DNA of 9,704 bases from Candidatus Brocadiia bacterium. Lineage in GTDB: Bacteria; Planctomycetota; MHYJ01; WSZJ01. Below are positions 1 to 6,616 of the stretch, in pieces. The stretch lies in the NCBI GenBank assembly GCA_013360825.1, contig JABWAY010000147.1, positions 1-9,704 of the forward strand, written 5' to 3'. The translations under genes and the position numbers were made by a program. The notes below the pieces were generated by a model that had not been told where the DNA came from, searched no databases, and was given only the letters and a program-made list of their open reading frames with translations. Each line of letters begins with the position of its first letter. Within the stretch, counting starts at the first letter, position 1.

Positions 1-2
1 CG

Positions 3-548
3 ATGCTGCGCACGGCGGAGTTCTGCGCGACGTGCCACAAGGTCGGGCTCCCGGAGCAGGTCACCGGGTGGCGCTTCATGCGCGGCTTCAACGACCTGGA
101 TCCGTGGCAGCAGTCGTCCTCGTCGCACCAGGTCGCGCTGCCGTTCGGGCAGGCCGAGCGGCGCGTCTGCGTCGACTGCCACATGCGTCGCGTGCCGTCG
201 CGAGACCTGGCCGCGCAGAACGGGACCGTGCTCGATCATCGGTTCGCGGCGGCCAACACCGCGCTCGCCTCGTTCGTCGGCGACCGCGCGTGGATGCGCG
301 AGCAAGAGCGGATGCTGGCGCAAGCGGAAGCAGTGGCGGTGCCGCTCGCGGTGGTGGTGGGCGATCGGGCTGCGCTGCCGATCGAAGGCGAAGGCACGAC
401 GTTGCCGATCGACCGCGACGTGCAGCTCCACGTGCTCGTGACGGCCCCCGGTGTGGGTCACTTCTTCCCGGGCGGTACGCTCGACTCGCACGAGGCGTGG
501 GTGGAGCTCGACGTGCGCGACGCCTCGGGCAGACGCGTGGCGGCCCGG
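3..548 (+). CDS. Multihaem c-type cytochrome fragment, truncated at both ends
   Basis: Partial gene. The frame is open from the window edge, and the ATG at position 3 is probably internal. It has two CxxCH haem-attachment motifs, CATCH (residues 8-12) and CVDCH (residues 56-60), counting from that ATG. Around them are patterns I recognise from periplasmic multihaem cytochromes with doubled CxxCH motifs: an NGTV..HRF..ANTAL block (about residues 73-88) and a VGHFFPGGT..SHEAWVEL block (about 152-170) in a beta-rich region. Such proteins are exported and carry electrons, though the signal peptide would lie outside the window. Homology stops near position 545, where the reading changes to an unrelated protein in another frame. 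The ORF continues to 1727, but that extension is Arg/Pro-rich and is antisense to or out of frame with real genes. The specific redox role cannot be told. Confidence 0.72.
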
Positions 549-549
549 C

Positions 550-1134
550 GCCCTCATCCAGCGCCGCGTCGAGGGGGAGGGGCGGGGGGTGTCCGTCCTG
601 ATGGGCGCGGGCGGCCGGGTCCTCGCGCTCTTCACCCACCGCCGCCTCCGCGAATACCCCGTCACCGGCGGCCCCTCCACTCTCCGCGAGTCCGTCCGCG
701 ACCCCCTCCTCCAGGACGCCGCCGTCCGCCTGCTCCGCCATATCGGCTGGACCGGCGTGGCGATGGTCGAGTTCAAGCGGCGCCCGGACGGGTTCGAACT
801 CCTCGAGATCAATCCCCGCTTCTGGGGATCGCTCGCCCTGGCCGTCGAGGCGGGCGTGGACTTCCCGACGCTTCTCGTGAAGTGGGCGCGCGGCGAGACG
901 TTCGAGCCGGTCACCGCCTGGGCCGAGGGAGTCCGGGCCCGCGTCTTTTTTCCGGGAGACGTCCTCCACTGGCTCCGGAACCCCGACCGCGCTTCCATGA
1001 ACCCCTCCCTGCTCGACTTCTCGGCGCGCGACGACTACTGGCGGCGGGACGACCCCGCCCCGGCCGCAGCGCTCGCCCTGAGCGTCCTCACGGGGCTGTT
1101 TCACCGCGAGTGGAGGCGGTTTCTGCGGGGGTGA
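550..1134 (+). CDS. ATP-grasp ligase, C-terminal part only
   Basis: C-terminal half of an ATP-grasp enzyme (carboxylate-amine/thiol ligase or carbamoyl-phosphate-synthase-like). Seen: an opening ALIQRRVEGEG.GVSVL strand (the usual xxIQExVxGEGxG motif), a MVEF strand (residues 72-75 counting from position 550) and EINPRFWGS (86-94). E74, E86 and N88 are the expected Mg-ATP ligands. The tail, residues about 100-194, contains a RVFFPGD..HWL segment seen in ATP-grasp proteins encoded in polysaccharide or carboxylate-ligase loci. The N-terminal half, with the preATP-grasp and lysine-containing ATP lid, is missing because the sequence upstream of about 550 belongs to a cytochrome in another frame. 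No start codon or ribosome-binding site can be assigned. It ends in TGA 12 bases before the convergent SDR gene. The substrate is unknown. Confidence 0.75.
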   Translation, partial: ALIQRRVEGEGRGVSVLMGAGGRVLALFTHRRLREYPVTGGPSTLRESVRDPLLQDAAVRLLRHIGWTGVAMVEFKRRPDGFELLEINPRFWGSLALAVEAGVDFPTLLVKWARGETFEPVTAWAEGVRARVFFPGDVLHWLRNPDRASMNPSLLDFSARDDYWRRDDPAPAAALALSVLTGLFHREWRRFLRG

Positions 1135-1146
1135 GGGCGCCGTTCT

Positions 1147-1857
1147 TCAGAGCAGACCGGAGGCCGGGAGGATCCGGACCTCGTCGAAGGAGACATGTTT
1201 CGGGGCGCTCACGGCCTGCACGACGGCGGCGCCGACGTCGTCCGCGCGCAGCATTTTCGCAGGGTCCGGTTTCTGCGCCTCCGGCCAGATCTCGGTGTCG
1301 ACGGCCCCCGGCGCCAGGATCGAGACCCGCAGCCCTTTGCGCCGGACCTCCTCCGCCAGCGTCCGCGCCATCGCCAGCAGCCCCCACTTGCTCGCGCAGT
1401 ACGCCCCCCACGTTTCCCAGGTCGCGTAACTGGCGACGCTCGCGACCAGCACGATGTCGCCGCCCGCCGCGAGCATGTCCGGCACGAACGCCCGGCAGGT
1501 GTGAAACGCCCCCGTCAGGTTGGTGTCGATCACATCCCGGAATTTCTCGGGCTCCATCTCGGCCAGCGGCGCGGTCGCGACCATTCCCGCGTTCACGACC
1601 AGGATGTCGGGCGCCGCGGACCACTTTTTCTTCACATGGTCCGCCGCGATCTGCATGGAGCGGAAATCCCGGACGTCGCCCCGCAGGGCGAACCCGCGCG
1701 TTCCGAGCGCCGCCGCCTGCTCCTTGAGAATGTTCAGCCGCCGCGCGCAGAGCGCGACCTCGCACCCGGCCGCCGCGAGCGCCCGCGCGGCCGCCAGTCC
1801 GATCCCGCTCGACGCCCCCGTCACGAACGCCCGGCGCCCTTCCAGTGGCTCAGACAC
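1147..1857 (-). CDS. SDR-family oxidoreductase, possible sepiapterin-reductase-type
   Basis: A 236-residue classical short-chain dehydrogenase/reductase. Seen: the nucleotide-binding TGASSGIG at residues 13-20, D61 in the GDVRD segment, NAG at 89-91, N113, catalytic S140, and YCASK giving Y153 and K157. R39-R40 after the second strand would favour NADPH over NADH. The start is GTG at 1857: it has GGGAGGA four bases upstream and overlaps the folE stop by 8 bases (GTGTCTGA), which suggests translational coupling. It is the last gene of the pterin cluster. Sepiapterin reductases are SDR enzymes that reduce 6-pyruvoyl-tetrahydropterin to tetrahydrobiopterin, so the context makes that role attractive. 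The sequence itself is generic, and a dihydropteridine or unrelated ketone reductase is equally compatible. The fold is near certain; the substrate is inferred. Confidence 0.9.
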   Translation of the reverse strand: MSEPLEGRRAFVTGASSGIGLAAARALAAAGCEVALCARRLNILKEQAAALGTRGFALRGDVRDFRSMQIAADHVKKKWSAAPDILVVNAGMVATAPLAEMEPEKFRDVIDTNLTGAFHTCRAFVPDMLAAGGDIVLVASVASYATWETWGAYCASKWGLLAMARTLAEEVRRKGLRVSILAPGAVDTEIWPEAQKPDPAKMLRADDVGAAVVQAVSAPKHVSFDEVRILPASGLL

Positions 1858-2449
1858 TGATCCTCCCGTGGCGGATGAGACCCAGGAATTCCCCGCGGGT
1901 CCGGCCGTCCGCCCGGAACCGCCCCAGCATCGCGCTCGTCAGGGCGTAGGAGTTCTGCTTCTCCACCCCCCGCATCATCATGCAGAGGTGCTGCGCCTCG
2001 ACCACGACCCCCACCCCGCGCGCTCCCAGCACCTCGTTGACCGTCCGCGCGATCTCGTGCCCCATCCGCTCCTGCACCTGCAGCCGCCGCGCGAACACCT
2101 CCACGAACCGCGCGAGCTTCGACAACCCGATGATCTTTCCCGACGGCAGGTACGCGATGTGCACCTTCCCGAAGAACGGGAGCATGTGATGCTCGCACAT
2201 CGAATAGAAGTCGATGTCCTTCACGATCACCATGTCGTCCGAGTCGGTCCGGAACACCGCACGGTTCAGCACCCGCCTCGGATCCTCCGCGTACCCGCGC
2301 GTCAGGAAGGCCAGCGACTCCGCCACGCGCCGCGGCGTCCGGCGCAGCCCCTCACGGCCCGGGTCCTCCCCGAGAATCTCCAGCGTGCGCTTCACGACCC
2401 GCTCCAGCTCCCCGCGCTTCCCCCGCCCCAGCTCCGCACCCCGCTTCAT
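1850..2449 (-). CDS. folE: GTP cyclohydrolase I (type IA, FolE)
   Basis: 199 residues, typical for bacterial FolE. It converts GTP to 7,8-dihydroneopterin triphosphate, the first step of folate and biopterin synthesis, in the cytosol as a decamer. Seen: the R.GLRRTPRRVAE segment (33-44), the zinc and active-site motif SMCEHHMLPFFGK (83-95) with C85 and H88 as metal ligands, the core GLSKLARFVEVFARRLQVQE (108-127, close to invariant in the family), and EAQHLCMMMRGVEK (151-164) supplying H154 and the third zinc ligand C156. The start is ATG at 2449 with a GGGAGG Shine-Dalgarno 5 bases upstream. It overlaps the upstream PTPS stop as ATGA. A longer reading starting at 2752 exists, but its extra residues are Arg/Pro-rich shadow sequence. 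Location among pterin genes suggests a biopterin-type role as well as, or instead of, folate. Confidence 0.97.
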   Translation of the reverse strand: MKRGAELGRGKRGELERVVKRTLEILGEDPGREGLRRTPRRVAESLAFLTRGYAEDPRRVLNRAVFRTDSDDMVIVKDIDFYSMCEHHMLPFFGKVHIAYLPSGKIIGLSKLARFVEVFARRLQVQERMGHEIARTVNEVLGARGVGVVVEAQHLCMMMRGVEKQNSYALTSAMLGRFRADGRTRGEFLGLIRHGRISV

Positions 2450-2853
2450 CGCTCCTCCCGGTACTCGAAGACATTGTCGCGCGTCTCGTGCAGCCTCACG
2501 GCGCGGAGCGGCAGCCCGGCGGCGGCGAGGCGTTTCCAGATCACCTGGACGATGACCTCGCCCGTGGGGACGAGTCCGTTGAATTCGGGAAGTGTGTTCA
2601 GGTCGTGGTGGTCGAAGTGTTCGACGACGCCGGCGTGGACGGCGCGGTCGAGGGCGGGCAGGTCGGCGCAGAAGCCGGTGGCGGGGTCGACGGGGCCGCC
2701 GACGGTGACCTCGAGGGTGTAATTGTGCCCGTGTCCGTTCGGGTTGTTGCACTTGCCGTAGACGCGCGCGTTCTCGGCGGCGGACAGATGGGGGGAGTGG
2801 AGGCGGTGGGCGCTGGCGAATCGGTAGACGCGTGTCAGGGTGACGTCAGGCAT
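2446..2853 (-). CDS. 6-pyruvoyl-tetrahydropterin synthase homologue, PTPS-II (mammalian-like) motif
   Basis: 135-residue member of the PTPS/QueD fold. Seen: zinc ligands H16 (SAHRL), H41 and H43 (GHGHNY), catalytic C35 in GKCNNPNGHGHNY, the D81-H82 pair of the relay in EHFDHHDLN, PTGE (96-99), and E123 in LHETRDN, the position that anchors the pterin ring. The C-x5-HGH spacing is that of animal 6-pyruvoyl-tetrahydropterin synthase, unlike the C-x3-HGH of QueD. The expected reaction is dihydroneopterin triphosphate to 6-pyruvoyl-tetrahydropterin. The start ATG at 2853 has GGAGGT six bases upstream and overlaps the upstream paralogue by 8 bases (ATGCCTGA). It feeds directly from folE, which it overlaps by 4 bases. 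The family is certain; substrate specificity is inferred from motif and context. Confidence 0.93.
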   Translation of the reverse strand: MPDVTLTRVYRFASAHRLHSPHLSAAENARVYGKCNNPNGHGHNYTLEVTVGGPVDPATGFCADLPALDRAVHAGVVEHFDHHDLNTLPEFNGLVPTGEVIVQVIWKRLAAAGLPLRAVRLHETRDNVFEYREER

Positions 2854-3247
2854 CCCGGACCTCCGCCCAGAGGGAATCGTCTTCCTGGAGGCGGACGGCC
2901 TCGAGGCGGATCGGGGCGAGTGCGCGGGTGAGTTCCGCGAAGATGTGGAGGGAGATGGCCTCGGTGGTGGGGTTCCTGCCGCGGAATGCGGGGACGTCGA
3001 GATTGAGGTTCTTGTGATCGAGCGTGGCGACGACGTCCTGGACGGCGGCCTTGAGATCGGTGACGTTGACGACCATTCCGGTCCGGGGATCGGGTTCGCC
3101 GACGACCGTCACGTGGAGGAGGTAGTTATGGCCGTGGTGGCGGACGCAGCTGCCGAAGAGGCGCAGATTCTCCTCCGGGGTGGCTCCCGGGAGGCCGTAG
3201 GTGTGGGAGGCCGAGAACTCGATCTGCTTGGTGATATGAACGGGCAT
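2846..3247 (-). CDS. Second PTPS-family protein, QueD-type (6-carboxy-tetrahydropterin synthase-like)
   Basis: 133 residues, same fold as the next gene but clearly diverged. Seen: zinc ligands H15 (SASHTY), H38 and H40 (HHGHNY), catalytic C34, D77-H78 in TLDHKNLN, the PTTE segment (93-96) and E122 in LQEDDS. The C-x3-HGH spacing is that of QueD, which makes 6-carboxy-tetrahydropterin for queuosine/7-deazaguanine synthesis; no queC, queE or queF is in the window. It is the first gene of the pterin cluster and divergent from the hydrolase pair. Its ribosome-binding site is weak (no clear GGAGG before ATG 3247), in contrast to all downstream genes in the operon. It could be a true QueD, a second enzyme in a biopterin-like pathway, or a hetero-oligomer partner of the neighbouring PTPS. 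All catalytic residues look intact. Confidence 0.91.
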   Translation of the reverse strand: MPVHITKQIEFSASHTYGLPGATPEENLRLFGSCVRHHGHNYLLHVTVVGEPDPRTGMVVNVTDLKAAVQDVVATLDHKNLNLDVPAFRGRNPTTEAISLHIFAELTRALAPIRLEAVRLQEDDSLWAEVRDA

Positions 3248-3379
3248 GCGCGTGGGAGTTTCCGGCTCGCCGTCGGTCGGGGGCGGAAATCCGATTCAAC
3301 ACAGTCCGGTTCCGGAAAGACAGTTTTATGTTTCCCGGGGGGCTTGGTATTCTCGCCGCCCCGTTGCGACTGGGGGATC
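3248..3379. promoter_or_regulatory. Divergent promoter region between pterin operon and MBL gene pair
   Basis: 132 non-coding bases separate the outward-facing starts of the QueD-like gene (-) and the first MBL hydrolase (+), so promoters for both operons should lie here. The only locally AT-rich patch is about 3316-3335 (AAAGACAGTTTTATGTTT). TATTCT at 3348-3353 is a possible -10 for the + strand, but the hexamer 17 bases upstream (TTTATG) is a poor -35. An 8-base palindrome, TTCCGGAA at 3310-3317, could be an operator half or chance. No promoter is convincing by eye. Confidence 0.4.
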
Positions 3380-4291
3380 ATGCGCGTCACATTCTGGGGG
3401 GTCAGGGGCAGTTACCCGGTGCCGGGCACCGCCACGGCGCGGTACGGCGGGCACACGTCCTGCGTGCAGGTGGACGTCCCGGGGAAGTCCCCGATCATCC
3501 TGGATGCCGGGACGGGGATGCGCGCGCTGGGCCGCCACCTGAAGTCCGGGCCGCTCGGGCGGGGCGAGGGATCGGTCAACGTCCTGCTCACGCACCTGCA
3601 CTGGGACCACATCCAGGGGCTGCCGTTCTTCGACCCCGTGTTCGTCCCGGGAAACAGGCTCAACATTTTCGCCCGCAGCGGGCGGGGAACGCGCCTGAAC
3701 GACGCGATCGCCGGCGTCGCAGGGGACGCGGTCTTCCCGGTGGTTTTCAAGGATCTCCCCGCGAATTTCAAGTTCATGCCGGTGAAACCGCGGGATGACT
3801 TCGAGATCGAGGGCGTGCACATCACGCCGATCGCGCTCAACCACCCGGGCACGTCCACCGGGTTCCGCATCAACGCCGGCGGCCGCTCGGTCGCCTATAT
3901 CACGGATACGTCCCCGTTCGACCGGATCCGGTACAAGAAGACCTTCGCCCGCGGCGTCCCGGGCCACCTGGTCGCCGGGGACCGCCGGATCCTCGCCCGC
4001 ATGGAGAAGGACCTGATCGCCGGGATCCGCGGCTGCGACCTGGTCATCTACGACACGACCTTCACCGAGGATGAATACGCGCAGACCCCCCACTGGGGCC
4101 ACTCCACGCCCTGGCAGGCCATCCAGATCGCGCGGGCCGCGGACGCGAAGAAACTCGTCCTCTACCACCACTCCCCCCTCCGGTCCGACGACGACCTCGA
4201 CCGGATGCTCGACGACGCACGCCAGCGCTCCTCCGACATGCACATCGAGATCGACGCCGCCCGCCAGGGCGAATCCCTGGAGGTGCGATGA
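3380..4291 (+). CDS. MBL-fold metallo-hydrolase (Lactamase_B_2 type), first of tandem pair
   Basis: 303 residues. A metallo-beta-lactamase-fold hydrolase of the PhnP/phosphodiesterase-like group rather than a beta-lactamase. Seen: N-terminal FWGVRGSYPVPG (5-16), RYGGHTSCV (21-29), LDAGTGMRALG (41-51), metal motif THLHWDH (71-77: H72, H74, D76, H77), NHPG with H155, TDTSP with D176, YDTTF (224-228), HWGHSTPWQA (238-247) and YHHSP with H264. These supply a complete two-metal site. The start is ATG 3380, preceded by a GGGGGA; upstream in-frame sequence is antisense to the pterin genes. Between D176 and YDTTF it has about 20 extra residues, charged and Arg/Lys-rich (about 183-210), compared with its neighbour. 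It is cytosolic, with no signal or membrane segment. Substrate unknown; a cyclic nucleotide or phosphodiester is plausible from relatives. Confidence 0.92.
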   Translation: MRVTFWGVRGSYPVPGTATARYGGHTSCVQVDVPGKSPIILDAGTGMRALGRHLKSGPLGRGEGSVNVLLTHLHWDHIQGLPFFDPVFVPGNRLNIFARSGRGTRLNDAIAGVAGDAVFPVVFKDLPANFKFMPVKPRDDFEIEGVHITPIALNHPGTSTGFRINAGGRSVAYITDTSPFDRIRYKKTFARGVPGHLVAGDRRILARMEKDLIAGIRGCDLVIYDTTFTEDEYAQTPHWGHSTPWQAIQIARAADAKKLVLYHHSPLRSDDDLDRMLDDARQRSSDMHIEIDAARQGESLEVR

Positions 4292-5127
4292 AGGTCCGCT
4301 TCTGGGGCGTCCGGGGTTCCTTCGTCGCCGCCGGCGGCGAGTTCGCGCGCTACGGCGGGAATACCGCCTGCGTCGAAGTCACCGAGGACGACCGCCGGCT
4401 GGTGATCGACCTGGGAACCGGCGCGATCGCGCTGGGCCGGGCGCTCCTCGCCGCAGGGGCGGAAAAGCGCCCCCTGACGGTGCTCCTCTCCCACACCCAC
4501 GTCGATCACATCCAGGGGTTCCCGTTCTTCGCCCCCGCCTTCCACCCGAAGTCGCGCATCTCGGTCTACGGCCCGCGCGGCGCCGGCAAGAAAATCGACG
4601 TCGTCCTCGACGAATCCCTCAACCCCGATTACAGCCCTCTCTACTCCCTCAAGAACCTTTCGGCCAAGTTCGAGTTCCACAACCTCGGCGAGGAGCCGTT
4701 CTCCATCCAGGACTTCCACGTCACCGCAGCCCCCCTCCCCCACGGCCGCATCGACTCCTGGGGCTTCCGGATCGCCGGCAACGGCGGAACCGTCGCCTAC
4801 ATGTGCGACGTCGGCTACGTCGACGGCATCCCGACCCCGGGAGCCATCGACCTCGCCCGCGAAGCCGACCTCGTGATCCACGACACCACCTTCGGCCCCG
4901 AAGACTGGCGCTCCCACCAGCGCTGGGGTCACGCCTCCTGGGAACACGCGCTCGCCGTCGCCGAACGCGCCGGCGCGCGCCGCCTCGCCCTGTTCCACCA
5001 CGCCCCGGACCGCACCGACGAGGAAGTCGATCGCTTCGTCGCCCTCGCCCGCGCCGCCGCCCCCCGCGGCCTCTCCGTCATCGGCGCCATGGAAGGCGAC
5101 GACGGAGTCCAGCTCCTCGGAGAGTAG
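4288..5127 (+). CDS. MBL-fold metallo-hydrolase, second of tandem pair
   Basis: 279 residues, paralogous to the preceding gene. Seen: FWGVRGSFVAAGG (5-17), RYGGNTACVEV (21-31), DLGTGAIALG (41-50), metal motif SHTHVDH (68-74: H69, H71, D73, H74), H152 in PLPHG, D174 in CDVGY, HDTTF (198-202), RWGHASWEHA (212-221) and FHHAPDRTDEE (236-246) with H238. All metal ligands are kept. The ATG at 4288 overlaps the upstream stop as ATGA and has GGAGG five bases upstream, so the two are co-translated. It lacks the basic insertion of the first copy. It ends 36 bases before the convergent dcd gene. The wide sequence divergence with full conservation of the active site suggests an old duplication with separate substrates, or a heterodimer. 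Substrate unknown. Confidence 0.92.
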   Translation: MKVRFWGVRGSFVAAGGEFARYGGNTACVEVTEDDRRLVIDLGTGAIALGRALLAAGAEKRPLTVLLSHTHVDHIQGFPFFAPAFHPKSRISVYGPRGAGKKIDVVLDESLNPDYSPLYSLKNLSAKFEFHNLGEEPFSIQDFHVTAAPLPHGRIDSWGFRIAGNGGTVAYMCDVGYVDGIPTPGAIDLAREADLVIHDTTFGPEDWRSHQRWGHASWEHALAVAERAGARRLALFHHAPDRTDEEVDRFVALARAAAPRGLSVIGAMEGDDGVQLLGE

Positions 5128-5163
5128 CTCCCCCGCCGGTCACCCCCCGACCCCGCCCCCCCC

Positions 5164-5721
5164 TCACGGCCGGACCACCGGAGGCTTCACCCCCTCCTGC
5201 CCCTGGTACTTCCCCTTCCGCTCCGCATAGCTCACCTCGCACTCCTCGTCCGCCTCCAGGAACAGCACCTGCGCAATTCCCTCACCCGCGTAGATCCGGG
5301 CGGGAAGCGGCGTGGTGTTGGAGACCTCGAGCGTCGCGAATCCCTCCCAGCCCGGCTCGAACGGCGTGACGTTGACGATGATCCCGCAGCGGGCGTACGT
5401 CGACTTCCCGAGGCAGATCGCGAGGACGTTTCTCGGAATCCGGAAGTACTCGACCGTCCGTGCCAGCGCGAAGGAATTCGGCGGAATCGTGCAGACCGCC
5501 GTGCGGACGTCGACGAACGACCGCTCGTCGAAATTCTTCGGATCGACGACCGTGGAGTGGACGTTGGTGAAGATCTTGAACTCGTCGGCCACGCGGATGT
5601 CGTAGCCGTAGCTCGACAGCCCCCAGGACACCACCCCCCGGGACACCTGCTCCCCCACGAACGGCACGATCAGGGCCTGCTCCGCCGACATCCGGCGGAT
5701 CCAGCGGTCACTCTTCAGCAT
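5164..5721 (-). CDS. dcd: dCTP deaminase
   Basis: 185 residues from ATG 5721. It deaminates dCTP to dUTP, the precursor for dTMP synthesis, in the cytosol as a homotrimer. Seen: N-terminal KSDRWIRRM (3-11), SSYGYDIRVADEFKIFTN (36-53), a VDPKNFDE segment (59-66), GKSTYARCG (105-113) with S107 and R111, PFEPGWEGFATLEVSNTTPLPA (120-141) with W125 and catalytic E132, and YAGEGIAQVLF. This matches the deaminase subgroup starting xxKSDRWIRRM. A GTG one codon upstream (5724) is possible, but GAGGAG is spaced 5 bases from ATG and only 2 from GTG, so ATG is preferred. The upstream DUF309 stop shares one base with this start (TGATG), indicating coupling. I saw nothing to suggest the bifunctional dCTPase-dUTPase form, but motif reading cannot exclude it. 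Confidence 0.96.
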   Translation of the reverse strand: MLKSDRWIRRMSAEQALIVPFVGEQVSRGVVSWGLSSYGYDIRVADEFKIFTNVHSTVVDPKNFDERSFVDVRTAVCTIPPNSFALARTVEYFRIPRNVLAICLGKSTYARCGIIVNVTPFEPGWEGFATLEVSNTTPLPARIYAGEGIAQVLFLEADEECEVSYAERKGKYQGQEGVKPPVVRP

Positions 5722-6107
5722 CACATCTCCTCATGGGTCACCGGCGGGGGAATGTCGAGGCCCTCGACGTCCATCCTGGGAGTCAGCGCGGGATCGAACG
5801 GGTCCGACCCGAGGCGTGCGAACAGGGCGGCCATCCTGTCCCGGAAGACGCCGAACCGCAGGCCGTGGTGGACGTCAGGGTATCCGGCGGACCGGCGTGT
5901 GAAGTAGCCGTAGACGTTCGAGGCCCCCGCGACGTTGCCGTTCCGCCAGTGGTAGAGCGCGACGGCGGCGTGAATCAGCGACTGGTAGAACAGCCGGTCG
6001 CCGTCCCGCGTATCCGCCCAGAGGTCCTCCCAGGCGTCGTGCGCGTCGAAGAAGTACTGCGCGTTGAACAGCGCGATGCCCTGCAGGTAGCGCGGGTCTT
6101 CGTCCAC
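5721..6107 (-). CDS. DUF309 family protein
   Basis: 128 residues from GTG 6107. Recognised as DUF309, a small all-helical domain of unknown function. Seen: RYLQGIALFN (6-15), FFDAHDAWEDLW (19-30) and FYQSLIHAAVALYHWRNGN (40-58), the three family signature blocks, followed by a GASNVYGYF helix. The conserved His/Asp/Glu in FDAHDAWEDLW look like a possible metal or catalytic site, but no activity is established. The start is uncertain. The open frame extends to 6377, but that portion overlaps the preceding gene and is Ala/Gly/Arg-rich shadow sequence. GTG 6107 sits just before the first conserved residue but has no good ribosome-binding site, and CTG 6158 (overlapping the upstream stop) is an alternative. 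It lies between a hypothetical gene and dcd and is translationally coupled to dcd. Confidence 0.85.
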   Translation of the reverse strand: MDEDPRYLQGIALFNAQYFFDAHDAWEDLWADTRDGDRLFYQSLIHAAVALYHWRNGNVAGASNVYGYFTRRSAGYPDVHHGLRFGVFRDRMAALFARLGSDPFDPALTPRMDVEGLDIPPPVTHEEM

Positions 6108-6154
6108 GCCCGTATTGGATGAGGCCGGGAGCGGGGGGGGAAGCGAAACCCGCG

Positions 6155-6529
6155 TCAGCGCGCCGGAGGGACCTCGTCGTCGAACTTGATCGTCGGGGGA
6201 TCGGAGGGGCGCGGCGGCGTCGAGGGAACCCGCGGCGCCTTCGAGAGTCGCTGCACCGCCCCCTGGAGCGCCGCCAGGAGCTGGTCCCCGGGCTGCGCGG
6301 CCTCCATCGCCGCCATGGCCGTCCCGCACGCGTTGATCCGGCCGCTGGTCAGGTTCCAGAGCGCGTCGGACTGCCACTCGTCCAGAAGGTTGCGCTTGAT
6401 CAGCGACTTTCCCAGGTCGATGTCCCCCCCCGCCCGCAGCGAGCCGCAGACGGCGAGCAGCTGGTCGCGCGTGAGGATGCCGACGCGGAACGCCAGCAGG
6501 GCGAACAGGAGGTTCTCGTCACGGGTCAT
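6155..6529 (-). CDS. Hypothetical protein resembling the N-terminal module of planctomycete kinases
   Basis: 124 residues; function not recognised. The first part (residues 4-75) is helical, beginning RDENLLFALLAFRVGILTRDQL, with DLGKSLIKRNLLDEW at 38-52 and a long helix (66-85). This pattern (NLLF.xLAxxxxxxxRxQ..., then a xLxxLLxxRxxLxxx helix) resembles the short segment found before the kinase domain in many planctomycete Ser/Thr kinases. Here it stands alone, and no kinase follows. The C-terminal 30 residues (SKAPRVPSTPPRPSDPP...) are a Pro-rich, probably disordered tail ending acidic. The start ATG 6529 has GGAGGA about 7 bases upstream. It has no signal peptide or membrane segment. It is the first gene of the hypothetical-DUF309-dcd run and may act as an adaptor or regulator, but that is a guess. 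Confidence 0.75.
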   Translation of the reverse strand: MTRDENLLFALLAFRVGILTRDQLLAVCGSLRAGGDIDLGKSLIKRNLLDEWQSDALWNLTSGRINACGTAMAAMEAAQPGDQLLAALQGAVQRLSKAPRVPSTPPRPSDPPTIKFDDEVPPAR

Positions 6530-6616
6530 GGCCGTCCTCCATTGGAACGAATCCCGGCCTGCGGACCAAGTCCGACATGCGGAAAACCGCCCTGCCGACC
6601 GCCTGTCCGCGGGCTA

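Noticed and set aside
549..1727. Continuation of the cytochrome frame to 574 residues
   Set aside because: After about 548 it is Pro/Arg-rich and overlaps real ATP-grasp (other frame) and SDR (opposite strand) coding sequence.
2840..3379. N-terminal extension of the first MBL hydrolase
   Set aside because: The extension is antisense to the QueD-type gene and covers the divergent promoter. The family N-terminus begins at ATG 3380 (MRVTFWGVRG).
5128..5163. Possible bidirectional terminator between the convergent MBL and dcd genes
   Set aside because: The 36-base gap is C-rich, but I could not find a stem or T-run.
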